Origin: an uncultured Verrucomicrobiota bacterium
Lineage (GTDB): Bacteria > Verrucomicrobiota > Verrucomicrobiia > Opitutales > Opitutaceae
Length of the DNA stretch: 35,703 nt
NCBI GenBank assembly: GCA_903906135.1
Contig: CAIVJE010000166.1
Location: 1 to 35,703 of the forward strand
Direction of reading: 5' to 3'
The position numbers and the translations under genes were made by a program. Shown piece by piece: positions 8,585 to 17,223 of the stretch (positions are counted from its first letter, which is position 1; each line of letters starts with the position of its first letter). The notes under the pieces are model-generated. The model saw only the letters and a program-made list of their open reading frames with translations, had not been told where the DNA came from and ran no database searches.

Positions 8585-9262
8585 ATGCTACCATTCACTC
8601 TCCTTTGCATCGATGATGATACTTTAATTCGCGATTTCCTTATCAGGCAATTACGCGAAATCACGCCCCCTGAAACTATTATTTTTTCGGCTGGAGATGG
8701 CGCCTCAGGTCTGAGCCTAGCCCGCGAACATCGACCCGATCTCATTTTGCTCGATCTAGGCTTGCCGGATATTAGCGGCTTCCAGGTTATCGAGGGACTC
8801 CATCACCTCCAGGCCCGTACACGAATTTTGATTCTCACGGCTTCAGCTCCGGATCAAGTGCTTGCCCTAGTCCAGCGGAGCAAGGTAAGCGGCCTGTTGT
8901 TAAAGACAGATACCAGCACCACCGAACTGCTGGTCGCGATTCAAGCCATCCAGTCTGGCCAAAGATATTTCTCCCAGACCGTGCGTCACGCGATGGCGGC
9001 AGCTCGCGCGGAGCCGAATCATTTTACGAAAATCCTTTCCCCCCGGGAACTCGAACTCATGCCGTTATTTGGCTACGGTTGGGCTAATGATAAAATCGCC
9101 CGCCGCGCCGGCATCAGTCCCGCGACCATCCGGACTCATCGCCAGAATATCTTGAGCAAGTTAAACATTCACAGCACGGAGAAGCTCATCCACTGGGCTA
9201 TCCTCAAGGGATTTTCCGACTATCGCTATGAGCCGCAGGAGCCGGCCACCACGCATACCTGA
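8585..9262 (+). CDS. NarL/FixJ-type response regulator, orphan
   Basis: This is a 225-residue two-domain response regulator. The receiver domain (residues 4-120) has the acidic pocket Asp10-Asp12, phosphoacceptor Asp57 in LLDLGLPD, Thr85 in ILTAS and Lys107 in LLLKTD, so it looks competent for phosphorylation. The C-terminal LuxR-type HTH (about 148-210) is recognised by LSPRELELMPLFGYGWAND, then IARRAGISPATIRTHRQNI. It should bind DNA as a phosphorylated dimer. ATG 8585 is chosen because the receiver domain begins right after it; an earlier TTG at 8525 adds only non-domain sequence. No histidine kinase gene lies nearby, so its partner and target genes are unknown. A possible target is the following envelope gene, but this is only position-based. 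Confidence 0.9.
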   Translation: MLPFTLLCIDDDTLIRDFLIRQLREITPPETIIFSAGDGASGLSLAREHRPDLILLDLGLPDISGFQVIEGLHHLQARTRILILTASAPDQVLALVQRSKVSGLLLKTDTSTTELLVAIQAIQSGQRYFSQTVRHAMAAARAEPNHFTKILSPRELELMPLFGYGWANDKIARRAGISPATIRTHRQNILSKLNIHSTEKLIHWAILKGFSDYRYEPQEPATTHT

Positions 9263-9509
9263 AGGCGGGCCCAGCTTTAACTCGCTATCGCCGAGTAGCA
9301 TTTATTGTTAAAGGAGGGTCACCCTAAATCGGCTCGGGTTGCTGCCGCTGGCCCGGCGGAGCACATCAGCAGATGACCTAGGTTACCTCGCGGCATTCGA
9401 TAAAATGCCTAACCCAGCAACGGGTGAGGCCAGGCGCGCCCCCAACCGGGTCACTGCTTCCCCTGTTGACAGCCAGCGAGCCATTTCTAATTTGGGCCTC
9501 TTTCCCCCT

Positions 9510-11165
9510 ATGATTACTTGGATTCAACGCACTTTCCAGAGGCACACTAAGCTGGTGTTCCTGTTCCTCCTTTTCGCCATCACGATTCCTTTCGTCTTCA
9601 CGATCGGCGCCGCCCCTGGCATCGGCAAGGCCGGCAACAAGGTGAAAGAACAGATGTTCTTTGGTGTGAACCTTGGCAAGGAAGGCGATGCTCGCCGCGT
9701 CATGGGTGACGGCAACCTGAGCGCCCAACTTAAGGCCGGCTATAACGCCATCGAGGGAGCCCAACTCCAGCAATACGCTCTCCAGCGCATTGCGGGCTTA
9801 GCTGTGGCCGACGAAATCCACCTCCCAGCACCAACCGCTGATCAAGTGGCCAAATATGTCTTAACCCTGCGCGCATTTCAGGATCAAACAGGCCAGTTCG
9901 ACCAAAAGCGCTATGCCGCTTTTGGCGATGCGCTCAAGACCGACTCCTCTTTCACTACCGCCGATGTTAATCGCGTACTTCGCGATGATACGCGCCTTTC
10001 CCAAGTAGGCCAAGTCATTGGCGGGCCTGGTTACGTACTCCCTGCAGATATTAAGCAGCAATTGATTCGGGCCGAGTCCAACTGGACGGTGCAGGTTGCC
10101 ACGCTCGATTATGCGACGTTCACCCCCACCCTGGTGGTCACGGACGAGCTGCTTAAAAAATTCCATACGGAAAATTCTTTCCGCTACGAGGTACCGGCTC
10201 GGCCTCGTTTTAGTTACGTTGAGTTTAAGGCCGCAGAGTTTATGCCGCCGGGAGCACCGACCGAAGCTGAATTGCGCGCATTCTATTCCGCCAATATCGC
10301 CAGCTTTCCCGCGCCGATCGACACGACGAAAAAAGATCCTGCCCCAACGACCAGCCCAGTGGATAACTTTCCAAAAGTCCGGGCCCAGGTTGAGACCGCC
10401 TTGCGCAATGCCGCCGCCGGCCAACTGGCCTCCAAGGCCGCCAATGATTTCACGGTCGCCCTGTTTGAGCAAAAGCTTGCCGCAAACTCAACTGGCCTGA
10501 CGGCATTTCTAACCGCGCAGCGCCGGCCAGCAGTTGCGATCACGCCTTTTTCCCCAGATTTCCCACCCGCAAATCTCCCGTGGCTCGCCAGCTACGCCGA
10601 GCCGATTTCCCGGCTCTCAGCCGAACGCTTCTTCTCGGATCCACTGCCCACCGCCGACAGCATCGTCGTGCTACTCTGGCACGAAAGTCTGTCAGGCTAT
10701 CAACCGACTTTTATCGAGGTGCGTGAGCGCGTCGCTAGCGATTATAAGGAAAGTGAAAAACGGAAGCTTTTCAGCGAGCGAGGGCGCGCTTTGCACACAC
10801 AGCTGCAAGCCGCCGCCAAAACGGGGTCCGCAAATTTCACCGCGATTGCGGCTAACGCGAAATTAGAGGTTAAAAGCTTTGCGAATTTCACCCTGCGGAC
10901 TCCGCCTAAGGATTTACCCAGCACCGCGCTCAGTGCCTTGCAGAATCTCGCTCCGGGCGAAGTTTCCGCGATGACCGCTACCGCTGAGCAGGGCCTGATC
11001 GTCTACGCCCAAGACAAAAAGCTCCCCGACCTCAGTCCAGCTAATCCGCGTTATGCCGAGCTTCAAGCCCAGCTCATGCTTTTTACGGCCGGCACTAATC
11101 AAAATTCCTACCTCGGCAGCTTAGTGGAAAGCGAACTCAAGAAATCTACTCCCGTGACGCCCTGA
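9510..11165 (+). CDS. PpiD/SurA-N-like membrane-anchored periplasmic chaperone
   Basis: This 551-residue protein has one N-terminal transmembrane anchor (about 14-35, LVFLFLLFAITIPFVF) and a large periplasmic part. The order of anchor, SurA_N-like helical domain (about 75-240), a Pro-rich linker (about 255-285), then C-terminal helices and a PpiD-like tail (about 440-545) matches the PpiD/SurA_N_3 family. PpiD assists folding of proteins leaving the Sec translocon. No parvulin active-site pattern could be recognised in the middle, so isomerase activity is doubtful. ATG 9510 is chosen because the frame upstream to 9339 (from a TTG) reads as non-coding. An intrinsic terminator lies 55 bases past the stop, so it probably forms a single-gene unit. 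Confidence 0.8.
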   Translation: MITWIQRTFQRHTKLVFLFLLFAITIPFVFTIGAAPGIGKAGNKVKEQMFFGVNLGKEGDARRVMGDGNLSAQLKAGYNAIEGAQLQQYALQRIAGLAVADEIHLPAPTADQVAKYVLTLRAFQDQTGQFDQKRYAAFGDALKTDSSFTTADVNRVLRDDTRLSQVGQVIGGPGYVLPADIKQQLIRAESNWTVQVATLDYATFTPTLVVTDELLKKFHTENSFRYEVPARPRFSYVEFKAAEFMPPGAPTEAELRAFYSANIASFPAPIDTTKKDPAPTTSPVDNFPKVRAQVETALRNAAAGQLASKAANDFTVALFEQKLAANSTGLTAFLTAQRRPAVAITPFSPDFPPANLPWLASYAEPISRLSAERFFSDPLPTADSIVVLLWHESLSGYQPTFIEVRERVASDYKESEKRKLFSERGRALHTQLQAAAKTGSANFTAIAANAKLEVKSFANFTLRTPPKDLPSTALSALQNLAPGEVSAMTATAEQGLIVYAQDKKLPDLSPANPRYAELQAQLMLFTAGTNQNSYLGSLVESELKKSTPVTP

Positions 11166-11219
11166 GCTCATGGTCCGGGCCGCCCATCCCGCCATAAAGC
11201 CGCCCACCTATCAGGTCAC

Positions 11220-11250
11220 TGCCACCGCTCACCCGCGGTGGCATTTTTCT
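11220..11250 (+). terminator. Intrinsic terminator after the PpiD-like gene
   Basis: A perfect 8-bp GC-rich stem (GCCACCGC 11221-11228 with GCGGTGGC 11235-11242) and a 6-base loop are followed by ATTTTTCT on the plus strand; T11220-A11243 can extend the stem. This fits a rho-independent terminator for the gene ending at 11165. Confidence 0.88.
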
Positions 11251-11345
11251 GGATTGAAGCCAACGCCCACTGACTGTCGTCACAAAAAGATTAAACTTTC
11301 CAGCTCCTCCGCGGGTTATTGCTTAGTCACCTAAATTTTTAAATT

Positions 11346-12818
11346 ATGACCATCCCTTTCCGCCTCTGCTCCACTGTCATCCTCGCCGCCGCACTCGCCA
11401 GCACCCGTGTGCTCGCGCAAGGGACCCCGACCCCACCGGAACTCACGCTTTCGGCCTGCGTAGCTCGCGCCCTTCTCAAAAATTTTGACTTAGAAATCAG
11501 CCGCTATAATCCGCAACTCGCCACGGAAAACATCAACCTCGCCCAAAGCGGGTACGATCCCCTTCTCACGATCAGCGGTTCCCACGGAAAAAATTCCACT
11601 GGCGCCAGCGGCACCTCCCGCGCCACGAGCGCCACCAGTTCAGATCTTCGTGTGGGTGTTAGTCAGCAACTTTATAGCGGCACGTCCTTGAGCGCGAGTA
11701 GCAAGCTCGACCGCAGCGCCGCTAACCCTGCCTATACGGCCATTAACCCCGCCTATAATGCCGATCTTACTCTCGCCGTTCGTCAAAATTTACTCAACGG
11801 GGCAACGATTTCCGTCAATCAGGCTTCCCTCCGCCGCGCTGAAATTGGTTTGGCTCGCGCTAATCTCGAATTCAAAGCCCAAGCCTTGAACGTAATTCAA
11901 GACACCGAAGGTGCTTATTATAATTTAACCTTCGCTCGCGAACAATTAACGGTGCGCAATGCTTCCTTAGCCCTCGCCGTAAGGCTCTATGAAGAGGCTA
12001 AAGTCCGCCGCGATACCGGAGTCGCCACTGATCTCGATGTACTCTCGGCCGATGTCGGTGTCGCCAACGCCCGCCGGAATGTGATTCTAGCTGAACAGAC
12101 CGCCAAGGACCGCCAAGATGCCCTGCTGGCCCTCATTGGGCAATTTGAACTCGATGGCGCCGTGGGCACAGTACGCTTTAGCGAGGTCACCGAAGCCACG
12201 CCGATTTTCGCTTCCTCTTACCAGATGGCCAAACAAACCCAGCCCGATTACCTTTCCTCCATCGAAGCCATTGATCAGTATAAGCTCGATCTGCTTGTCG
12301 CCCGCGACGCAACCAAGGCCGACCTCAGCGTGGGCGCTGCGCTTGGCCTCAATGGGACCAACGGGAGCGGTACCGATGCTTTCGGCGATGCGCTCGATCA
12401 GCAAAATCATGCTTGGCAGGTTGATTTTTCCTTCAGCTATCCTTGGGGCCAAAAAGCTGACAAAGCACGCTACCGCCAAAGTCTGGCGACGCTCAACCGT
12501 GAGCAAGTTCGCCTTCGCCAAATTGAGCAAACAATCGAAGTGCAGGTTCGCAGTGCCGTTCGCTCCGTTGAAACCAACGTTGAGAGCGTCAAGCTGGCGA
12601 CCCTCGCTTCTAATCTAAGCCTCAAGCAATATGAGCTCGAAAAAGCCCGCTTCGACGCCGGCCTCTCGACCTCCTATCGCGTACTCCAAGCTCAAACAGA
12701 CCTAGACACTGCCCGCGTTAATGAACTGCAGGCTAAAGTCACTCTGCATACCGCTCTAGCCGCCTTGCATCGCATTGAGGGCAGCTCACTGCAGCGCTAC
12801 AGCGTCACACTGCCCTGA
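11346..12818 (+). CDS. TolC-family outer-membrane efflux protein
   Basis: This is a 490-residue outer-membrane channel protein of the TolC/OEP family. It has a cleavable signal peptide (about residues 1-25, a Thr/Leu/Ala-rich core ending near RVLAQ). The mature part begins with the usual LTLSACVARALLKNFDLEI. Two OEP repeats of long helices follow, with LARANLEFKAQALNVIQDTE in the first half and VRSAVRSVETNVESVKLA then RFDAGLSTSYRVLQAQTDL in the second. The RF(D/x)AGLSTS segment is a family landmark. These proteins form trimeric barrels with a periplasmic tunnel and partner an inner-membrane pump and a periplasmic adaptor, but no adaptor or pump gene is adjacent here. The start ATG 11346 is preceded by an AT-rich stretch (AAATTTTTAAATT) but no clear ribosome binding site. 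Confidence 0.9.
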   Translation: MTIPFRLCSTVILAAALASTRVLAQGTPTPPELTLSACVARALLKNFDLEISRYNPQLATENINLAQSGYDPLLTISGSHGKNSTGASGTSRATSATSSDLRVGVSQQLYSGTSLSASSKLDRSAANPAYTAINPAYNADLTLAVRQNLLNGATISVNQASLRRAEIGLARANLEFKAQALNVIQDTEGAYYNLTFAREQLTVRNASLALAVRLYEEAKVRRDTGVATDLDVLSADVGVANARRNVILAEQTAKDRQDALLALIGQFELDGAVGTVRFSEVTEATPIFASSYQMAKQTQPDYLSSIEAIDQYKLDLLVARDATKADLSVGAALGLNGTNGSGTDAFGDALDQQNHAWQVDFSFSYPWGQKADKARYRQSLATLNREQVRLRQIEQTIEVQVRSAVRSVETNVESVKLATLASNLSLKQYELEKARFDAGLSTSYRVLQAQTDLDTARVNELQAKVTLHTALAALHRIEGSSLQRYSVTLP

Positions 12819-12868
12819 TTATTCAATGCGGGTTTTTTGGCGACGCGACCCGCTCCTTTCCGAGTTCG

Positions 12869-12901
12869 CTCTATTTGTAATATAATATATTACAAATAGA
12901 G
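12869..12901. repeat. Perfect 33-base AT-rich palindrome
   Basis: Two exact 16-base arms (12869-12884 and 12886-12901) flank a single central A at 12885. The arms begin CTCTATTTGTAATATA. The element is strongly AT-rich in a GC-rich setting and sits 51 bases after the TolC-family stop and 118 bases before the TPR gene start. There is no T tract after it. The size and exact symmetry suggest an operator for a dimeric or tetrameric regulator, although a transcript hairpin is also possible. The inner part TTGTAAT...ATTACAA looks like a regulator half-site pair; the regulator is unknown. Confidence 0.75.
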
Positions 12902-13018
12902 TTTCAGGCTGGCGCCCAATTAGCGCTCGAGTTGATCAATGCCTCATGAGCTTTAGCGGAAGGTTCGCCCTGGTATTTGTACGCTCGACGTAGCCCGAGC
13001 GTCGCTCACCTTGCTGGT

Positions 13019-13711
13019 ATGGAAAAATCGCTTACCAGAGCGGCATCGGTCACACAATCAGCCAGCTCAACCTGGTTGGCTTTCACTGTGATCGGCCTGT
13101 GTGGCGGACTGATCGGAGCAACGGCCACTTACTTGGTTTTACTGCCTAAATTATCCGTCACCCCAATAGCGGCAGGGTCATTGGCTAAGACCGCCGCTGA
13201 TCCACTCGCCCACTTACCCCCGCCGGAACTCACGGCCGGCCAATCGCCCGCTCAAGCCGAGCGCACTTTAGGAAATTTTTATTACGACCACCAAAATTGG
13301 CCGGCCGCCATCCGTTCTTATCAATCAGCCATCAAGCAAGGCTCCGATGATGCTGATATTCGCACTGATCTGGGTAATGCCTATCGATTTTCTCAACGGC
13401 CAGATGACGCACTGGTACAATACCAGCTCGCTCAACAAATGAATCCCGCCCACGAGTTCAGCTTATTTAATCAAGGGGGGCTCTATTTGGAAGATCTGCA
13501 TCAACCACAAAAAGCCGTTACCGCTTGGCGTGAATATCTACGCCGCTTCCCTACTGGTCAAAATACCGCCAGCGCACAGCAATGGTTGGCTCAAGCAGAA
13601 AGCGTCCTGGCAGAATCACTGGCTGGTCCAAGGGCCAACTCGACGACCCCGAATAAAGCAGACCTGGATAAGCTCCTCCGACTCCTCCCACCTTCGAGTC
13701 AGCCCAAATAA
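13019..13711 (+). CDS. Membrane-anchored TPR protein
   Basis: This 230-residue protein has a single transmembrane segment (about 18-43, WLAFTVIGLCGGLIGATATYLVLL) and a periplasmic part containing tetratricopeptide-type repeats. The clearest repeats are NFYYDHQNWPAAIRSYQSAI, then the unit around ADIRTDLGNAYRFSQRPDDALVQYQLA and the FNQGGLYLEDLHQPQKAVTAW unit (about residues 75-180). Such proteins scaffold complexes; this one is typical of small bacterial TPR proteins with no known partner. ATG 13019 is preferred over a TTG at 12977 because the extension is Arg/Ser-rich and unstructured. It follows the 33-base palindrome, which could control it. The next membrane-protein gene starts 33 bases on. 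Confidence 0.78.
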   Translation: MEKSLTRAASVTQSASSTWLAFTVIGLCGGLIGATATYLVLLPKLSVTPIAAGSLAKTAADPLAHLPPPELTAGQSPAQAERTLGNFYYDHQNWPAAIRSYQSAIKQGSDDADIRTDLGNAYRFSQRPDDALVQYQLAQQMNPAHEFSLFNQGGLYLEDLHQPQKAVTAWREYLRRFPTGQNTASAQQWLAQAESVLAESLAGPRANSTTPNKADLDKLLRLLPPSSQPK

Positions 13712-13744
13712 CTCCCCAGCTCGGCCGCTACTCTGCTCACAGCT

Positions 13745-14332
13745 ATGTCTACCCCGTTCGCCATTCGTCTGATTGCCTGGGCTTGGTTAATCAGCGCGCT
13801 CTTACTCGGCCGAACGCAAGCGCTGGGGCGACTGCCCGGTCCAGCGACTCTAGGCCTTACCCTACTGCTCACCAGCGGCCTTTGGATCGCTTATGCGCGC
13901 GCAGCTAATTTCCGCACCTGGATCAACGCACTCGATCTGCGTTCCTTAGTTTTGCTCCACAGCACCCGTTTGGTGGGATATTATTTCCTACTGCTCTACA
14001 ATCGCGGTGAACTGCCGTATGCTTTCGCCGTCCCCAGCGGCTGGGGTGAAATGCTCGTTGCCGCGCTGGTCGTACCCGTATGCTTTCTGCCCCTGAGCGT
14101 CCGTCACCGGCACCGTGCGCTGACTATTTGGAATGTAATTGGCTTCACCGAAATCACGTTAGCTTTTATCACCGCCACGCGCCTGACGCTGGAGAATCCA
14201 ATGGCCTTGCGCGCCTTCGCCACCCTCCCCCTGAGCTTATTGCCGATTTTCCTCAGCCCGCTAATTCTTGTTACCCACCTTATTATTTACCAGCGCCTGC
14301 AGCGAGAAAACCCAGCTGCGTTAGCCAAATAA
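13745..14332 (+). CDS. Small polytopic membrane protein of unknown function
   Basis: This is a 195-residue protein with about five or six hydrophobic segments. They lie near residues 5-20, 30-50, 65-82, 95-118, 130-150 and 158-185. No conserved catalytic or transport motif was recognised. It sits directly after the TPR protein gene and probably shares its transcript. Its 3' end overlaps the convergent miaA gene by 12 bases (14321-14332), a tight arrangement without room for a terminator between them. Confidence 0.72.
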   Translation: MSTPFAIRLIAWAWLISALLLGRTQALGRLPGPATLGLTLLLTSGLWIAYARAANFRTWINALDLRSLVLLHSTRLVGYYFLLLYNRGELPYAFAVPSGWGEMLVAALVVPVCFLPLSVRHRHRALTIWNVIGFTEITLAFITATRLTLENPMALRAFATLPLSLLPIFLSPLILVTHLIIYQRLQRENPAALAK

Positions 14333-15232
14333 GTCGCCAACTTGAGTCGTCCCCGCGGCCAATTGTCGATGCGCCGGTAACTGGGTCTTAAACCAAGTCC
14401 GCTGCTTTTTAACGAGCGCTCGGGTGTGCTGTACGATGCTCGGAGCCAGCGCTTCAGCCGCTAAGCGACCTTCAATAAAATCAATGGTTTCCCGATAGCC
14501 GATCGCCCGCGCCGCGCTGGACTGAGCGGTCAGCCCTTGCGCTATTAAAGCACGCACTTCCTCGATCAACCCAGCGGCCATCATCTGCGCCACACGTTGC
14601 GCAATCCGCTGGTCCAGTTCCTCCGGCGGGCGCACCAACTCACAAAGCTGAACGGACCAATCAGCAAACGCGGCGGGCTGGGCCGCGAAACTTGCCTGTA
14701 GAACCGCGAGCGTCTGCCCCGACGACCGACAGCGCTCCAGTGCGCGCAGTACGCGGCGCGGATTTTGAATATCGAGAGCCCCCAAGCCAGCGGGATTCAA
14801 CGCGCGCAGCTCATCGACTAACTTGCCTAAACCCTCCGCGCTGAGTCGGGTGCGCAACTCAGCCCGTAATTCCGGTGACACCTCAACTTCATCCGCGATC
14901 GGGGAAAAAAAGGCCTTAAGGTAAAATCCGCTGCCGCCAGTTACCAGCACTGGGTGACCGCGGGCAGTTATCTCCTCCACCGCGCGCCGGGCCTTGACCA
15001 GATAAGTCGCCACATCCATCTGCATCGTAATCGGGCAAATATCGATCAGATGATGCGGCACCCGAGCCAATTCAGCGACCGTGGGTTTAGCCGTGCCGAT
15101 ATTCATACCCTGATAAAACAAAAGCGAATCACACGAAACAATTTCTGCCCCCCGCGACTCGGCCCAACGCAAAGCCAGTTCAGTTTTACCAACAGCCGTG
15201 CAACCAGTGAGAACATGAATTAAGCGTGACAC
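14321..15232 (-). CDS. miaA: tRNA dimethylallyltransferase
   Basis: MiaA transfers a dimethylallyl group to N6 of A37 in tRNAs reading UNN codons. From GTG 15232 it has 303 residues, the family length. The P-loop is GCTAVGKT (10-17), in place of the more common GPTASGKT. The DSLLFYQGMNIGTAKP block follows (35-50), with catalytic Asp35, then HHLID, VLVTGGSGFYLKAF and NPRRVLRALE. The C-terminal SAARAIGYRETIDF motif is standard. A TTG at 15244 would add four residues; GTG gives the better N-terminus (SRLIHVLTG). It is divergent from the lipid kinase gene and overlaps the convergent membrane-protein gene by 12 bases. Confidence 0.93.
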   Translation of the reverse strand: MSRLIHVLTGCTAVGKTELALRWAESRGAEIVSCDSLLFYQGMNIGTAKPTVAELARVPHHLIDICPITMQMDVATYLVKARRAVEEITARGHPVLVTGGSGFYLKAFFSPIADEVEVSPELRAELRTRLSAEGLGKLVDELRALNPAGLGALDIQNPRRVLRALERCRSSGQTLAVLQASFAAQPAAFADWSVQLCELVRPPEELDQRIAQRVAQMMAAGLIEEVRALIAQGLTAQSSAARAIGYRETIDFIEGRLAAEALAPSIVQHTRALVKKQRTWFKTQLPAHRQLAAGTTQVGDLFG

Positions 15233-15324
15233 GATGTAATCCAAGCACGTGCCACCCCCGCCGCAAAGCTAGTTTTTCTCTAATGACCCAAAGTGAGCGC
15301 GGCTGATTGTCACAAACTAAATTC

Positions 15325-16248
15325 GTGCAATTAAACCCGGCCCGCGCTTTGTTTAAGCCTTCGCCCTTGAAAGTTCGGTTCATCTTTAACCCTTACTCTG
15401 GTTCAAATCGGAAAAACCCGTATTTGCGCGACCGTGCGATCGAATTTATTGCTGAGCATAAAATCGACGCCACGCTAGTCTCGACTGAACGACCACGTCA
15501 CGCCACCGAACTGGCCCAACAAGCAGTCGCGGAAGGCTGCCAGTTAGTCGTCGCGATAGGCGGTGACGGCACCATGAACGAAGTCGCCACAGGCCTCGTG
15601 GGCACCACGGCTATTTTTGGCTTAATTCCCTGCGGATCTGGCAATGGCCTCGGTCGTCACCTCGGCATCAGTCGGCCTGGTCACGGCGCTTTTCGCACCC
15701 TGCTGGACGGTCGCCCACGGGCCATCGACACTGGCACCGTCAACGGTTTTGCATTTTTTAACGCCATGGGGCTGGGCTTTGAAGCTGATATTGCTGTTCG
15801 CTTCAGCCGCCTGACGCGCCGGGGGTTAAGCGGCTATTTTCGAGTTGGGGTCCCCTCATTTTTTTCCCATCAGCCCGAAGTCGTCACGGTCCACCATCCT
15901 CGCGGTACCGCTCAATTGCAGGCCTTCACTCTCGCAGTCATGAATTCTGACCAATATGGCAACGACGCTCGCGTTGCTCCAGGAGCCAAAATGGATGACG
16001 GAATTTTTGACTTAGTAAGCGTACCACGAGTGGGATTTTTTAGTGCCTGCGGTATGCTTTATCGCTTAGGAACCGATAGCTTTGATCAAGTTAAGGCAGT
16101 GACTCGCTTACATGGGGCAAATTTCGTGATTGAGCGAAGTAAGCCCGGCTGGATCCACACCGACGGCGAACCGCGGGCGACCACCGCCCGACTTGAAATC
16201 GCGCTCAAGCCCCAGAGTCTCCGCATCATGGTGCCCGCCGCTTCGTGA
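15325..16248 (+). CDS. Diacylglycerol kinase-like lipid kinase (DagK/LCB5 family)
   Basis: This lipid kinase of the DAGK_cat superfamily probably phosphorylates diacylglycerol or a related lipid alcohol at the inner membrane face. Family signatures are NPYSGSN (22-28), the ATP-binding GGDGTMNEVATG (79-90) and PCGSGNGLGRHLGI (102-115). The DGIFDLVSV and HTDGEP segments in the C-terminal beta-sandwich are typical. Length from GTG 15325 is 307 residues. No ATG lies in frame before the core: candidates are TTG 15307, GTG 15325 and TTG 15367, the last giving an N-terminus just before the first beta strand (KVRFIFNPYSG). The start is therefore uncertain. The gene is convergent with the GGDEF gene and divergent from miaA. 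Confidence 0.87.
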   Translation: MQLNPARALFKPSPLKVRFIFNPYSGSNRKNPYLRDRAIEFIAEHKIDATLVSTERPRHATELAQQAVAEGCQLVVAIGGDGTMNEVATGLVGTTAIFGLIPCGSGNGLGRHLGISRPGHGAFRTLLDGRPRAIDTGTVNGFAFFNAMGLGFEADIAVRFSRLTRRGLSGYFRVGVPSFFSHQPEVVTVHHPRGTAQLQAFTLAVMNSDQYGNDARVAPGAKMDDGIFDLVSVPRVGFFSACGMLYRLGTDSFDQVKAVTRLHGANFVIERSKPGWIHTDGEPRATTARLEIALKPQSLRIMVPAAS

Positions 16249-16293
16249 CTGGCAACGGTCGCAACCGTGGACCAAGCATCACGACTGCGCTGA

Positions 16294-17223
16294 CTATTTA
16301 TCAGTGAATAATACTGTCGTGCCGTCAGCACCGACGATTCGATTACGCCCCGATTTCTTAGCTGCGTAAAGCGCGCGATCAGCCGCCGCCACGAGCTCAG
16401 TTGTGCTCGAGCCGTCCTCGAGGCTAGAGGCCACCCCAGCACTCAAAGTGACGGCAATCGTCAAATCGGGGCGCACGATACAGGGAGTTTCGAGCAACAA
16501 GACCCCCAACCGCTTCATGCTCGCGATGGCCGTAGCGCGATCGGTCTCCACCATGATTAAAGCAAACTCTTCCCCACCATAGCGCGCCACTCGGTCAACG
16601 CTGCGAATTTGCCCAGCGAACAAGCTGGCCACATGGCGCAAGACTTCATCTCCCACTTGATGACCATGCGTGTCATTGATCAGCTTAAAGTAATCGACAT
16701 CGACCATGATGAGAGAAAAGGGGCGATGAAAGCGCATGCCCCGATCCCACTCTTCCTCGAGAATTCGCTGAAATTCACGGCGATTAAGCAAATGAGTGAG
16801 CTCATCCCGCTGCGCCAGTTGACGCATTTGCGCTAGCGTTTCATCTAATTTTAAAGCGTAGCGGAGTGACCGTTCGAGCAAGCGGGGCGTTACCGCGGCC
16901 TTCACCAGATAATCCACGGCCCCGGCCTCCATAGCCGCTAAGTCAACCTCTTCGCTGTCTTCAGCGGTCAAGACAATGACCGGGGTTACACAACCGCGGA
17001 GGCGAGCTTCCCGCAGCAGCGCCAAGCCATCATCTCCGCCCAAGCGATCAACGAGCAAGGCGGCCGCGTATTGGCCGCTTAATAATTTCTTCAGCCCGTC
17101 GCTCGAGGTAACCGCTACGGTGAGCACAAAGGGCTTACGCCGAAAACCACCAACCATCTCCTCCAGCAACCGCTGCTGATGACGGTCATCTTCAATGAGA
17201 AGAATTTTCCTTAACCGATTCAT
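16294..17223 (-). CDS. Response regulator with GGDEF diguanylate cyclase output
   Basis: This 309-residue protein makes the second messenger c-di-GMP from two GTP in response to phosphorylation. The receiver domain (5-120) has Asp12/Asp13, phosphoacceptor Asp59 in LLVDR, Thr86 and Lys108. A short helix linker leads to the GGDEF domain beginning at DELTHLLNRR (140-149). The metal-binding Asp175 is in VDVDYFK, and the active-site GGEEF is at 216-220. An inhibitory I-site RSVD (207-210) lies five residues before GGEEF, so product feedback is expected. This matches the PleD/WspR-type architecture. Its ATG overlaps the trpA stop (ATGA at 17220-17223), so it is probably translated by coupling to trpA. 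No partner kinase is adjacent. Confidence 0.93.
   Translation of the reverse strand: MNRLRKILLIEDDRHQQRLLEEMVGGFRRKPFVLTVAVTSSDGLKKLLSGQYAAALLVDRLGGDDGLALLREARLRGCVTPVIVLTAEDSEEVDLAAMEAGAVDYLVKAAVTPRLLERSLRYALKLDETLAQMRQLAQRDELTHLLNRREFQRILEEEWDRGMRFHRPFSLIMVDVDYFKLINDTHGHQVGDEVLRHVASLFAGQIRSVDRVARYGGEEFALIMVETDRATAIASMKRLGVLLLETPCIVRPDLTIAVTLSAGVASSLEDGSSTTELVAAADRALYAAKKSGRNRIVGADGTTVLFTDK

Noticed and set aside
9339-9509. 57-residue N-terminal extension of the PpiD-like protein from TTG
   Set aside because: It has no domain-like content and would bury the membrane anchor far from the N-terminus.
9861-10472. 203-residue minus-strand frame inside the PpiD-like gene
   Set aside because: It is antisense to the coding gene; the composition follows from GC-rich codon usage on the other strand.
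16249-16293. ACGGT/ACCGT hairpin between the lipid kinase and the GGDEF gene
   Set aside because: The stem is 5 bp with no T tract, so a terminator call is not supported.
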